Origin: Anaerolineaceae bacterium
GTDB lineage: Bacteria > Chloroflexota > Anaerolineae > JAAYZQ01
Length of the DNA stretch: 34,759 bases
Direction of reading: 5' to 3'
NCBI GenBank assembly: GCA_012514775.1
Contig: JAAYZQ010000585.1
Location: forward strand, 1-34,759
Shown here: positions 7,798 through 14,590 of the stretch, in pieces
Numbering within the stretch: the first letter of the stretch is position 1
Layout of the letters: each line of letters begins with the position of its first letter
Translations under genes and position numbers: made by a program
The notes under the pieces: generated by a model
What the model was told of the DNA's origin: nothing
Seen by the model: only the letters and a program-made list of their open reading frames with translations
Database searches by the model: none

Positions 7798-7837
7798 AAA
7801 CGTGAGAGCCAAGGGTGGCCCCAAACCCTTGGCTCTC
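7796..7837 (-). terminator. Perfect 13-bp hairpin with T-run, minus strand
   Basis: GAGAGCCAAGGGT (7804-7816) and ACCCTTGGCTCTC (7825-7837) are perfect reverse complements around an 8-base loop. On the minus strand the hairpin is followed by ACG and five T residues. No protein gene lies upstream on this strand, so it probably ends a non-coding transcript from 7838-8060. Confidence 0.65.
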
Positions 7838-8060
7838 TATTAAAAGGAGGAGAAGAGATACCTATATCAGCATGGCCCATGATGTCCCCAGAACGTATGG
7901 TCCTGCTCGGTTGCAGTTCCTGGCCCGAGGTTGCTCGCCCGCCATGGGCCATGCCACTTGTGATGGCCTGATAGTACCATATTCCAGGGGCCCGTGCTGG
8001 ATGGGAACTACACGGATACCCTACGCTCACTCGACGGTCAGGGTGGGGACGGGCCAAGGG
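7838..8060 (-). ncRNA. Candidate structured non-coding RNA between pyrC and rplS
   Basis: No convincing protein is encoded here. The stretch holds several perfect pairings: a 12-base pair GCATGGCCCATG (7870-7881) with CATGGGCCATGC (7943-7954), extended by TATCAG (7865-7870) with CTGATA (7968-7973); an internal CTCGG/CCGAG; and GGCCCGT (7989-7995) with ACGGGCC (8049-8055), itself enclosing ACCCT/AGGGT. Together with the strong minus-strand terminator at 7796-7837 this suggests an RNA of about 220-260 bases read from the minus strand. I see none of the hallmark sequences of RNase P RNA, tmRNA or SRP RNA; a 6S-like RNA is possible but not shown. No clear minus-strand promoter was found. The strand is inferred from the terminator only. 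Confidence 0.4.
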
Positions 8061-8071
8061 GCATCGAGGAC

Positions 8072-8100
8072 TTGCATCTCACGCCGTCTAATGGTAAAAT
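8072..8100 (+). promoter_or_regulatory. rplS promoter
   Basis: TTGCAT (8072-8077), 17-base spacer, TAAAAT (8095-8100). Predicted start near 8107, giving a leader of about 30 bases to the rplS ATG at 8137. Confidence 0.75.
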
Positions 8101-8136
8101 CCTCGCTTGCGAACCAGTAGGAAGGACGACACGACC

Positions 8137-8520
8137 ATGAGCAATGATCTCTTACGATCTGTAAACGAAGAGCAGTTGAAACAGGACCTGGCCATCCAGT
8201 CTGATTTGCCCGAGCTGCGCGTCGGCGACGACGTCCAGGTTCACTTTCGTATCGTCGAGGGAGACCGGGAGAGGATCCAGTTGGTGCGCGGTACCGTCAT
8301 GCGCATCCGCAAGGGCGCCGGCGCCAACGCTTCGTTCACGGTGCGCCGCATCGCCTCCCACGGCGTTGGGGTAGAGCGCACCTTCCCCATGCACTCACCG
8401 CGTGTGGAAAAGATCGAGGTCCTGCGCCATGCGCACGTGCGGCGGGCCAAGCTCTATTTTCTCCGTGGCCGGCAGGGCAAGGCAACCCGCCTCAGAGAAA
8501 AGCGTTACCCGCGGAACTAG
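8137..8520 (+). CDS. rplS: 50S ribosomal protein L19
   Basis: 127 residues. L19 sits at the 30S-50S interface of the ribosome. The SH3-like core is clear: '[22 protein letters not shown]', '[21 protein letters not shown]', '[36 protein letters not shown]', ending in the basic '[10 protein letters not shown]'. A GGAAGGA lies about 10 bases before the ATG at 8137; an upstream in-frame TTG at 8107 coincides with the predicted transcription start and is rejected. The slightly long N-terminus (about 12 extra residues) is normal variation. In many bacteria rplS follows trmD; here it is preceded by non-coding DNA and followed by a terminator and rnhB. Confidence 0.95.
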   Translation: MSNDLLRSVNEEQLKQDLAIQSDLPELRVGDDVQVHFRIVEGDRERIQLVRGTVMRIRKGAGANASFTVRRIASHGVGVERTFPMHSPRVEKIEVLRHAHVRRAKLYFLRGRQGKATRLREKRYPRN

Positions 8521-8545
8521 CCCGCCACAGATGCACACCAGGGGG

Positions 8546-8598
8546 CGCGCGAAAGGCGGACGTGCCGAACAGGACGCCCTTCGCGCGGCCCTTTGTTG
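8546..8598 (+). terminator. Terminator-like hairpin after rplS
   Basis: CGCGCGAA (8546-8553) pairs with TTCGCGCG (8580-8587), with further imperfect pairing inside; a T-rich stretch (CCCTTTGTTGTGTTTC) follows. It lies between the rplS stop (8520) and the rnhB start (8626) and would separate or attenuate expression of the two. Confidence 0.5.
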
Positions 8599-8625
8599 TG
8601 TTTCTCCCCTCCGCCGGGCCCGCCC

Positions 8626-9348
8626 ATGAACGGCAGCAGGATTCGCCAGCCCAGCCTCGACTGGGAGACGCGCCTGTGGAAGCGGGGCTACCGCCGGGTG
8701 GCGGGCCTCGACGAGGCCGGCAGGGGCGCCTGGGCCGGCCCCGTGGTGGCCGCGGCCGTCATTCTCCCCCCCGACGACGGCCAGTTGGCCGGGCACCTGC
8801 AAGGTGTGTGCGATTCCAAGCTCCTCTCCCCCGCCCGGCGTGAAGCCCTCCTGGAGGTGATCTCCAGGCACGCCCTGGCGATGGGCGTCGGCGCCGTGGC
8901 CCCGGCCGCCATCGACGCCATGGGCATCGTGGCCGCCACCCGGCGGGCCATGGCCCTCGCCCTGCGCGTCCTCTGGCCGCCGCCCGAATGCCTGCTCATC
9001 GACTATTTGCGGCTGCCCGACGTGCCCCTGCCCCAGGAGTGCATGCCCAAGGGCGACGCCCTGGTGCTGTCCATCGCCGCCGCGTCCATCGTCGCCAAGG
9101 TCAGCCGGGACCGGTTCATGGCCGGCCTGGAAGGGGTCTTTCCCGGCTATGGCTTTGCCCGCCACAAGGGCTATGGCACCGAGGAGCACCAGGCGGCCCT
9201 GGCCTGCCAGGGGCCCAGCGCCGTCCATCGCATGTCCTTCGCCCCCCTCCGCCCGCCGGCTCCCGGCGAGCGTCGGGTGGGGGACCAGGCGTCCCTGTCC
9301 CTGGAAGCTGTCGCGATCGTCGGCAGTCAATCTCCGCGCGAGGCGTAA
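8626..9348 (+). CDS. rnhB: Ribonuclease HII
   Basis: 240 residues from ATG 8626. Cleaves RNA in RNA/DNA hybrids and removes single ribonucleotides from DNA. The catalytic DEDD set is visible: D29 and E30 in 'GLDEAGRGAWAGPV', D125 in 'LLIDYLRLP', and D144 in 'KGDALVLSIAAASIVAKVSRDR'. 'DSKLLS' (63-68) and 'GYGFARHKGYGTEEHQAAL' are also diagnostic. No ribosome site is obvious; an in-frame TTG at 8593 would add 11 residues, but it falls in the terminator's T-rich tail. The C-terminal 30 residues extend beyond the usual core. The next gene begins 2 bases after the stop, so the ABC transporter genes are in the same transcript. Confidence 0.93.
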   Translation: MNGSRIRQPSLDWETRLWKRGYRRVAGLDEAGRGAWAGPVVAAAVILPPDDGQLAGHLQGVCDSKLLSPARREALLEVISRHALAMGVGAVAPAAIDAMGIVAATRRAMALALRVLWPPPECLLIDYLRLPDVPLPQECMPKGDALVLSIAAASIVAKVSRDRFMAGLEGVFPGYGFARHKGYGTEEHQAALACQGPSAVHRMSFAPLRPPAPGERRVGDQASLSLEAVAIVGSQSPREA

Positions 9349-9350
9349 CG

Positions 9351-10994
9351 GTGATCAAGGCCCTCTACCTGCTGCCCCTGATCTTTCTGGGGCTCTTTTT
9401 CTTCTACCCCCTGGCCGACATCCTGACCCTGAGCCTGGCGCCGGGTGGGCAGTTCAGCCTGGCGCCCTTTCGCACCCTGTTCACCGAGCCGTACTATGCC
9501 CGGCTGCTGGGCTTTACCACCGGCCAGGCGGCCATCTCCACGCTGCTGACCCTGGCCGTGGGCATGCCCGCGGCCTACACCTTTGCCCACTTCCGGTTCC
9601 GCGGCAAGTCGATCCTGCGGGCGCTGACGACGGTGCCCTTTGTCCTGCCCACCATCGTCGTGGCCGCGGCCTTTACCGCCCTCCTGGGCCCCCAGGGCCA
9701 CGTCAACCGCATCCTCGCCGGGCTGGGCCTGGGACCGGTGCGCCTGCAGCACACCCTGACCCTGGTGCTCATCGCCCACGTCTTTTACAACGCCTCGGTC
9801 ATCGTGCGCGTGGTGGGCAGCTTCTGGGCCAACCTCGACCCGCGCATCGAGGAAGCGGCCCGCACCCTGGGCGCCGGCCGCTGGCGGACCTGGCGCGAGG
9901 TGACCCTGCCCATCCTCATGCCCTCCATCGCGGCCGCCTCCCTCCTGGTCTTTCTCTTTACCTTCACCAGCTTTGGCGTCGTCCTGGTGCTGGGCGGCCC
10001 TCGCTGGTCGACCATCGAGGTCGAGATCTATACCCAGGCCATCCCCCTCTTTAACCTGCCAGTGGCCGCCGCCCTGTCCATCGCCCAGATGGTCTTTACC
10101 TTTGCCATCATGTCGGCCTACACCCGCATCCAGGCTCGGGCCGCCGTGCCCCTCAACCTGCGGCCCGGCGATTCCGTGCAGCGCCATCCCCCCGGCTTCT
10201 GGGCGGGGCTCGCCGCCTGGGCCGGGGTGGCGGGGCTCCTGGTCCTAGTGCTGGCCCCGCTGCTGGCCCTTTTCGACCGCTCCTTCTCCCTGGGCGGGGG
10301 CTATACCCTGCGCTACTATGAGGCCCTCTTTACCAACCCGGCCCGGTCCTTCTTCTTTGTTCCGCCCGCCGTGGCCATCCGCAACTCGCTCCTGGTGGCC
10401 GGCGGCACCGTCGTCCTGTCCATGGTGCTGGGGCTCATCAGCGCCTACCTGCTGGCCGGCCGGCCCGACCCGCTGCGCCGGGTTCTCGACCCGCTGTTCA
10501 TGCTGCCCCTCGGCACGTCGGCCGTGACGCTGGGCCTGGGCTACATCGTCGCCCTGGACAGCCCGCCACTCAACCTGCGGGCCTCGCCCTGGCTCTTGCC
10601 CCTGGCCCACACGCTGGTGGCCTTTCCCTTTGTGGTGCGCAGCCTGCTGCCTGCCCTGCGCGGCCTGAACCCCCACTGGCGCCAGTCGGCCCAGGTTATG
10701 GGCGCCTCGCCCCCCCGGGTCGTCGTCGAGATCGACCTGCCCATCGTGGGCCGCGCCCTGCTGGTGGGCGCCGTCTTTGCCTTTACCGTCAGCATGGGCG
10801 AGTTTGGCGCCACGCTGCTCCTGGCGCGGCCCGCCTTTCCCACCATGCCCGTGGTCATCTACCGGCTCCTCGGCGCCCAGGGGATCCTCAACCAGGGGCA
10901 GGGGCTGGCCATGAGCGTGCTCCTCATGGTCGTCTGCACCGCGGGATTTGTCATCATCGAGCGCTTTCGCCTGGGCGATTTTGGAGAATTCTGA
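9351..10994 (+). CDS. ABC transporter permease, fused two-domain (FbpB/ThiP type)
   Basis: 547 residues from GTG 9351, 2 bases after rnhB; the frame is open further upstream, but only as an out-of-frame overlap with rnhB. Two consecutive permease domains are fused, each with about six membrane helices and an ATPase-contact EAA loop: 'EEAARTLGAGRWRTWREVTLP' in the first half and 'RQSAQVMGASPPRVVVEIDLP' in the second. This architecture is that of ferric iron (FbpB/AfuB) and thiamine (ThiP) importers, and some polyamine-type systems. The matching ATPase follows 2 bases later. No periplasmic or lipoprotein binding protein is present nearby, so the substrate cannot be fixed; thiamine or ferric iron are the leading candidates. 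Confidence 0.88.
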   Translation: MIKALYLLPLIFLGLFFFYPLADILTLSLAPGGQFSLAPFRTLFTEPYYARLLGFTTGQAAISTLLTLAVGMPAAYTFAHFRFRGKSILRALTTVPFVLPTIVVAAAFTALLGPQGHVNRILAGLGLGPVRLQHTLTLVLIAHVFYNASVIVRVVGSFWANLDPRIEEAARTLGAGRWRTWREVTLPILMPSIAAASLLVFLFTFTSFGVVLVLGGPRWSTIEVEIYTQAIPLFNLPVAAALSIAQMVFTFAIMSAYTRIQARAAVPLNLRPGDSVQRHPPGFWAGLAAWAGVAGLLVLVLAPLLALFDRSFSLGGGYTLRYYEALFTNPARSFFFVPPAVAIRNSLLVAGGTVVLSMVLGLISAYLLAGRPDPLRRVLDPLFMLPLGTSAVTLGLGYIVALDSPPLNLRASPWLLPLAHTLVAFPFVVRSLLPALRGLNPHWRQSAQVMGASPPRVVVEIDLPIVGRALLVGAVFAFTVSMGEFGATLLLARPAFPTMPVVIYRLLGAQGILNQGQGLAMSVLLMVVCTAGFVIIERFRLGDFGEF

Positions 10995-10996
10995 TC

Positions 10997-12091
10997 GTGC
11001 CTCTCCTCGAAGTCAAATCCGTCGACAAGTCCTTCGGCGACACCCCCGTATTGCGCGACGTCTCCTTCACCGTGGGTGAAGGCGAGATCGTCTGCCTGTT
11101 GGGGCCCAGCGGCTGCGGCAAGACGACCATCCTGCGCATCGTCGCCGGGCTGGAGGCACCGACGGCCGGCGACGTGGTCTTTGAGGGGCGCTCCCTGCGC
11201 GACGTGCCCATCCACGAGCGGGGCTTCGGTCTCATGTTCCAGGACTATGCCCTCTTTCCCCACAAGGACGTGACGGCCAACGTGGCCTTTGGCCTGCGCA
11301 TGCAGTCGCTGCCCCGCGCGGCCATCGCGGCCCGCGTGGCCGAGATGCTGGCCCTTGTGGGCCTGGAGGGCTACGGGGCCCGCCGCGTCTACGAGCTGTC
11401 GGGCGGAGAACAGCAGCGGGTGGCCCTGGCGCGCAGCCTGGCCCCCGGCCCGCAACTGCTCATGCTCGACGAGCCCCTCGGCTCCCTGGACCGCGCCCTG
11501 CGCGAGGAGCTGATGAACGAGCTGAGGGCCATCCTGAAGCGGGTGGGGCTCACCGCCCTGTACGTCACCCACGACCAGGAGGAGGCCTTTGCCGTGAGCG
11601 ACCGGGTGATGATCATGCGCGCCGGCCGCATCGTGCAGCGGGGCGCGCCCCAGGACGTCTACAGCCATCCCGCGTCGGCCTGGGTGGCCCGTTTCCTGGG
11701 CCTTAGCAACCTGGTGCCCGCCCGCCTGGTAAGCCGCCGGCCCCTGGAGATCGATACCCCCCTGGGGCTTCTGACCCTGGACGACGGCGAGCCCGCCCCG
11801 CCGGACGGCGAGGAGGCCACGCTCCTCATCCGCCCGGAGGCCGCCCGCCTGGTGGGCGACGAGGCGCCGGGCGGCGCCTCGGTGGGCGGCAAGGTGCAGC
11901 GCTGTTCCTTCCGCGGCAGCCACTATCTCCTGGAGATCGAGCACGAGAGCGGCCAGAGGCTGACCTTCGAGCTGCTCTTTGGCGCCGGCCAACTGCCCCG
12001 CCCCGGAGACGACGTCACACTGGCCCTGCGCCCCGAAGCCCTCAGCCTCCTGCACGGCGAGGAAGAGACCGATGGCCAGGCCCGCACCTGA
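10997..12091 (+). CDS. ABC transporter ATP-binding protein (FbpC/PotA/ThiQ group)
   Basis: 364 residues from GTG 10997. Powers the preceding permease. Walker A GPSGCGKT (36-43), Q-loop 'LMFQDYALFP' (about 79-88), signature LSGGEQQR (134-141), Walker B 'LLMLDEP' (154-160), D-loop 'GSLD' and switch H192 in 'VTHDQEEA' are all intact. The 'FQDYALFPH' Q-loop and 'YSHPASAWVARFLGLSNLVPA' linker are typical of the spermidine/iron/molybdate group. The C-terminal 120 residues form a TOBE-type regulatory domain ('LLIRPEAARL', 'ALRPEALSLL'), larger than in ThiQ, which argues somewhat for iron or polyamine over thiamine. Overlaps the next gene by 20 bases. Confidence 0.93.
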   Translation: MPLLEVKSVDKSFGDTPVLRDVSFTVGEGEIVCLLGPSGCGKTTILRIVAGLEAPTAGDVVFEGRSLRDVPIHERGFGLMFQDYALFPHKDVTANVAFGLRMQSLPRAAIAARVAEMLALVGLEGYGARRVYELSGGEQQRVALARSLAPGPQLLMLDEPLGSLDRALREELMNELRAILKRVGLTALYVTHDQEEAFAVSDRVMIMRAGRIVQRGAPQDVYSHPASAWVARFLGLSNLVPARLVSRRPLEIDTPLGLLTLDDGEPAPPDGEEATLLIRPEAARLVGDEAPGGASVGGKVQRCSFRGSHYLLEIEHESGQRLTFELLFGAGQLPRPGDDVTLALRPEALSLLHGEEETDGQART

Positions 12092-12632
12092 GCCGCGTGA
12101 CGACGACCCCATCGAGGTCGAGGTCGTGCGCGAGGGGCGGCTGCGCAGCCGCATCCACTGGGAATGGCGCGGCAACCGCGTCCTCGTCCGGGCGCCCCGG
12201 GGCATCGGCCAGCCGGAGTTGGACCGCCACGTGGCCGAGATCGTGGCCGAAGTCAAGCGGCGGCGCGCCCGGGTCCGCGCCCGCGCCGACTCGGACCTGG
12301 AGGCCATGGCCCGGCGGATCAATGCCGACTGCTTCGGCGGCGAGATCGAGTGGCATTCCATCCGGTGGGTGGGCAACATGCAAAAGCGCCTGGGGAGTTG
12401 CACCAACGGCGGCCCGACCGACGGCGACATCCGCATCAGCGAGCGCATCCGGGGCTGGCCGGAGTGGGTAGTGGCCTACGTCGTGGCCCACGAGCTGGCC
12501 CACCGCAAGTACTCCAATCACGGCCCGGAGTTCTGGGCGCTGCTGGGCCGCTACCCGCGCTCCGAGCGGGCGCGGGGCTTTATCCAGGGCGTGGCCTTTC
12601 AACTGGGCGAGGACGCCGAGGACTGGCTATAG
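12072..12632 (+). CDS. YgjP-like M48-type metallopeptidase domain protein
   Basis: 186 residues from ATG 12072, preceded by GAGGAAGAG; the start overlaps the end of the ATPase gene. This is the YgjP/DUF45 (SprT-related) family of zinc-dependent peptidase-like proteins. The zinc motif HELAH is at 140-144 with a third ligand H150 in 'HRKYSNHGPEFW', and the family's 'GSC' stretch appears as 'LGSCTNGG' (about 108-114). An N-terminal beta region ('VEVVREGRLRSRIHWEWRGNRVLVRAP') precedes. Predicted cytoplasmic, no signal peptide. Substrates of the family are poorly known, and no functional link to the ABC transporter is evident beyond co-transcription. Confidence 0.85.
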   Translation: MARPAPEPRDDDPIEVEVVREGRLRSRIHWEWRGNRVLVRAPRGIGQPELDRHVAEIVAEVKRRRARVRARADSDLEAMARRINADCFGGEIEWHSIRWVGNMQKRLGSCTNGGPTDGDIRISERIRGWPEWVVAYVVAHELAHRKYSNHGPEFWALLGRYPRSERARGFIQGVAFQLGEDAEDWL

Positions 12633-12649
12633 GCCCTCGTCGCCGCCCC

Positions 12650-12678
12650 TTGACCTTCCACGGCCCCTGTGCTATACT
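12650..12678 (+). promoter_or_regulatory. Promoter of the Ser/Thr kinase gene
   Basis: TTGACC (12650-12655), 17-base spacer, TATACT (12673-12678). Predicted start near 12685. The leader of about 140 bases (12685-12826) contains short GC hairpins (CTCCG/CGGGG around a CAA loop; CTGC/GCAG around 12737-12754). I compared it by eye with c-di-GMP, fluoride and cobalamin riboswitch motifs and saw no match. Confidence 0.75.
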
Positions 12679-12826
12679 CCGGGCATAGCTCCGCAACGGG
12701 GCGATGGCTACGGGCCAAAGACGGTGGACACCTCGCCTGCTGGCGCCCTGGCAGCGCGATTGAACCGGCCCTCCCGGTGCTCCCACGCGACCGCTGGATG
12801 GGCGACTGAACAAGGACTGGAACCGC

Positions 12827-14590
12827 ATGTCTCTCAAGCCAGGCGATACACTTCTCAATGGGCAATATCAGATCGTGCGCCAACTGGGCCGCGGCGGCTT
12901 TGGCTTTGTCTACCTGGCCCAGGACCGGCTCCTGGGCGAGCAGGTGGCCCTCAAGGAGCTCATCCCGGCCCTCGTCGGCGACGAGGTCATCCTCAAGCGC
13001 TTCCTGGCCGAGGCCCGGGCCACCATTCGCCTCACCCACGAGCGCATCGTGCGCACCTACAACGTCTTTAGCGAGGCCGGCAACTACTATATCGCCATGG
13101 AGTACATGGCCGGCGGCGGCCTCGACGCCCGCCTGCAGGCCGGGCCTCTCCGGCCCGCGGAGGCGGCGCGCATCGCTGCCGACGTGGCCGAAGGGCTGCA
13201 CTATGCCCACGGGCGCGGCGTCGTCCACTGCGACCTGAAACCGGCCAACATCCTCTTTGCCGCCGGGACCGGCCGGGGGAGCGACAGCGGGGCCAAGGTC
13301 GCGGACTTTGGCATCGCCCACGTGTCCGACCAACTCCTGGACCGCACCTGGCATACCTCCCACGGCTTTGTGGCGGGCACGCTGCCCTACATGTCGCCCG
13401 AGCAGGCCGAAGGGGTGCGCGATGACCCACGCATCGACGTCTATGCCCTGGGCGCGGTGCTCTATCGCATGCTCACCGGCCGCTCCTACCTGGATTTTGA
13501 CCAGCGCACCACCCCCGCGGCCCAGGTGGAGAACGTCATGCGCATCCGCCGCGACCAGGCGCCGCCGCCCAGCACCTACAACCGGGCCATCCCCCGTTGG
13601 TTGGACGCTGTGGTCCTCAAGGCGCTGGCCAAAGACCCTGCCGAGCGCTATGCCACCGCCGGCGATCTGCGCCGCGCCCTGCTGCGGCAGGAGCCGGCGG
13701 CCGCGGAGCCGGCCCGGCGGGTGGCCACACCCGCACCGGCGGCAGCCACCGCCAGGGCCCCCAGAACGTCGTCGGCCCCCGCCGCCAGGCGGCCCTTGCC
13801 CCGCAGCGTCTGGCTCCTGGCCGGCGGCGGCGTCGTCGTCTGCCTGGTCCTGACCATCGTCGCCGCCCTGCTTCTCGGCAACGGGGGTGGGGAGCCCACG
13901 CCGCCCGTCACGTTCGTCGTCGTCTCTTCCGAGGCGACAAACCCCGCCGTGGCCCCCACTGTCACGACAACGTCGCCCCCCACAGCTCCGCCGGACGCGA
14001 CTCCCCTGCCCTCGCCCACACCTCCACCGCCCTCCACCCTGTACGCCGACGACTTCTCCGACGAGAACAGCGGTTGGGGCACGTCGGTGGACAACAACAC
14101 CGAGGTGGGCTATGCCACGGGCGAGTACCGCATCGCCGTCAAGCTCTCCGATTACATGGGCTGGGGCCAGGGGCCGGACCTGGCCATGGCCGACTACGAG
14201 CTCGAAGTCGACACCATCCACGTGGCAGGCCCGCTGGACAACAACTATGGCCCCCTGGTCCGCTACCAGGACGAGACCGACGAATTTTACTGGTTCCAGA
14301 TCAGCAGCGACGGCTACTACGCGGTGGATCTGTACCACCAGGGCGAGTTCTCCAACCTGGTGACCTGGGAGCCGTCAGAGGCCATCAACCAGGGCCTGGA
14401 GGCCACCAACCGCGTCAGGGTCGTGTGCCAGGGCAATCAGTTCCGCTTTTACGTCAACGATGTGCACCTGGTGGACGTGGCCGACGCCACCCTCGGCGGC
14501 GGCACCGTGGGCCTGGCCGCCGGCACCTTTGACGAGCCCGGCACCGTCATCCACTTTGACAACCTGGTCATCAGGGGCCTGGCGCCCTAG
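12827..14590 (+). CDS. Membrane-anchored Hanks-type Ser/Thr kinase with extracellular sensor-like domain
   Basis: 587 residues; AAGGA lies 10 bases before the ATG. Residues 14-285 are a complete kinase: glycine loop GRGGFGFV (21-28), catalytic K43 in 'VALKE', helix C Glu at 62, catalytic 'HCDLKPANIL' (134-143), DFG (160-162) and 'SPEQ' for APE. The Arg usually before the catalytic Asp is Cys (HCD), so it is a non-RD kinase, probably not controlled by activation-loop phosphorylation. Residues 290-326 are an Ala/Pro linker, 327-350 one membrane helix, 355-405 a Thr/Pro-rich outside stalk, and 405-587 a beta-rich domain ('YADDFSDENSGWG', 'NRVRVVCQGNQFRFYVND', 'GTVGLAAGTF') of the concanavalin-like, DUF1080-related kind. 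It likely senses an outside sugar or wall ligand. Divergent from its upstream operon's end only by 194 bases; it converges on kimA1. Confidence 0.9.
   Translation: MSLKPGDTLLNGQYQIVRQLGRGGFGFVYLAQDRLLGEQVALKELIPALVGDEVILKRFLAEARATIRLTHERIVRTYNVFSEAGNYYIAMEYMAGGGLDARLQAGPLRPAEAARIAADVAEGLHYAHGRGVVHCDLKPANILFAAGTGRGSDSGAKVADFGIAHVSDQLLDRTWHTSHGFVAGTLPYMSPEQAEGVRDDPRIDVYALGAVLYRMLTGRSYLDFDQRTTPAAQVENVMRIRRDQAPPPSTYNRAIPRWLDAVVLKALAKDPAERYATAGDLRRALLRQEPAAAEPARRVATPAPAAATARAPRTSSAPAARRPLPRSVWLLAGGGVVVCLVLTIVAALLLGNGGGEPTPPVTFVVVSSEATNPAVAPTVTTTSPPTAPPDATPLPSPTPPPPSTLYADDFSDENSGWGTSVDNNTEVGYATGEYRIAVKLSDYMGWGQGPDLAMADYELEVDTIHVAGPLDNNYGPLVRYQDETDEFYWFQISSDGYYAVDLYHQGEFSNLVTWEPSEAINQGLEATNRVRVVCQGNQFRFYVNDVHLVDVADATLGGGTVGLAAGTFDEPGTVIHFDNLVIRGLAP

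Noticed and set aside
7767..8120. Two short open frames (one per strand) between pyrC and rplS
   Set aside because: No ribosome site at a usable distance, unlike protein in composition, and they overlap the predicted structured RNA and terminator.
10859..12448. 529-codon open frame antisense to the ABC ATPase gene
   Set aside because: Shadow frame; the plus-strand gene has intact Walker, signature and switch motifs.
12685..12826. Possible riboswitch in the kinase leader
   Set aside because: The GGCGATGGC-like start resembles a fluoride switch, but the rest of the motif is missing and no kinase-linked switch is known to me.
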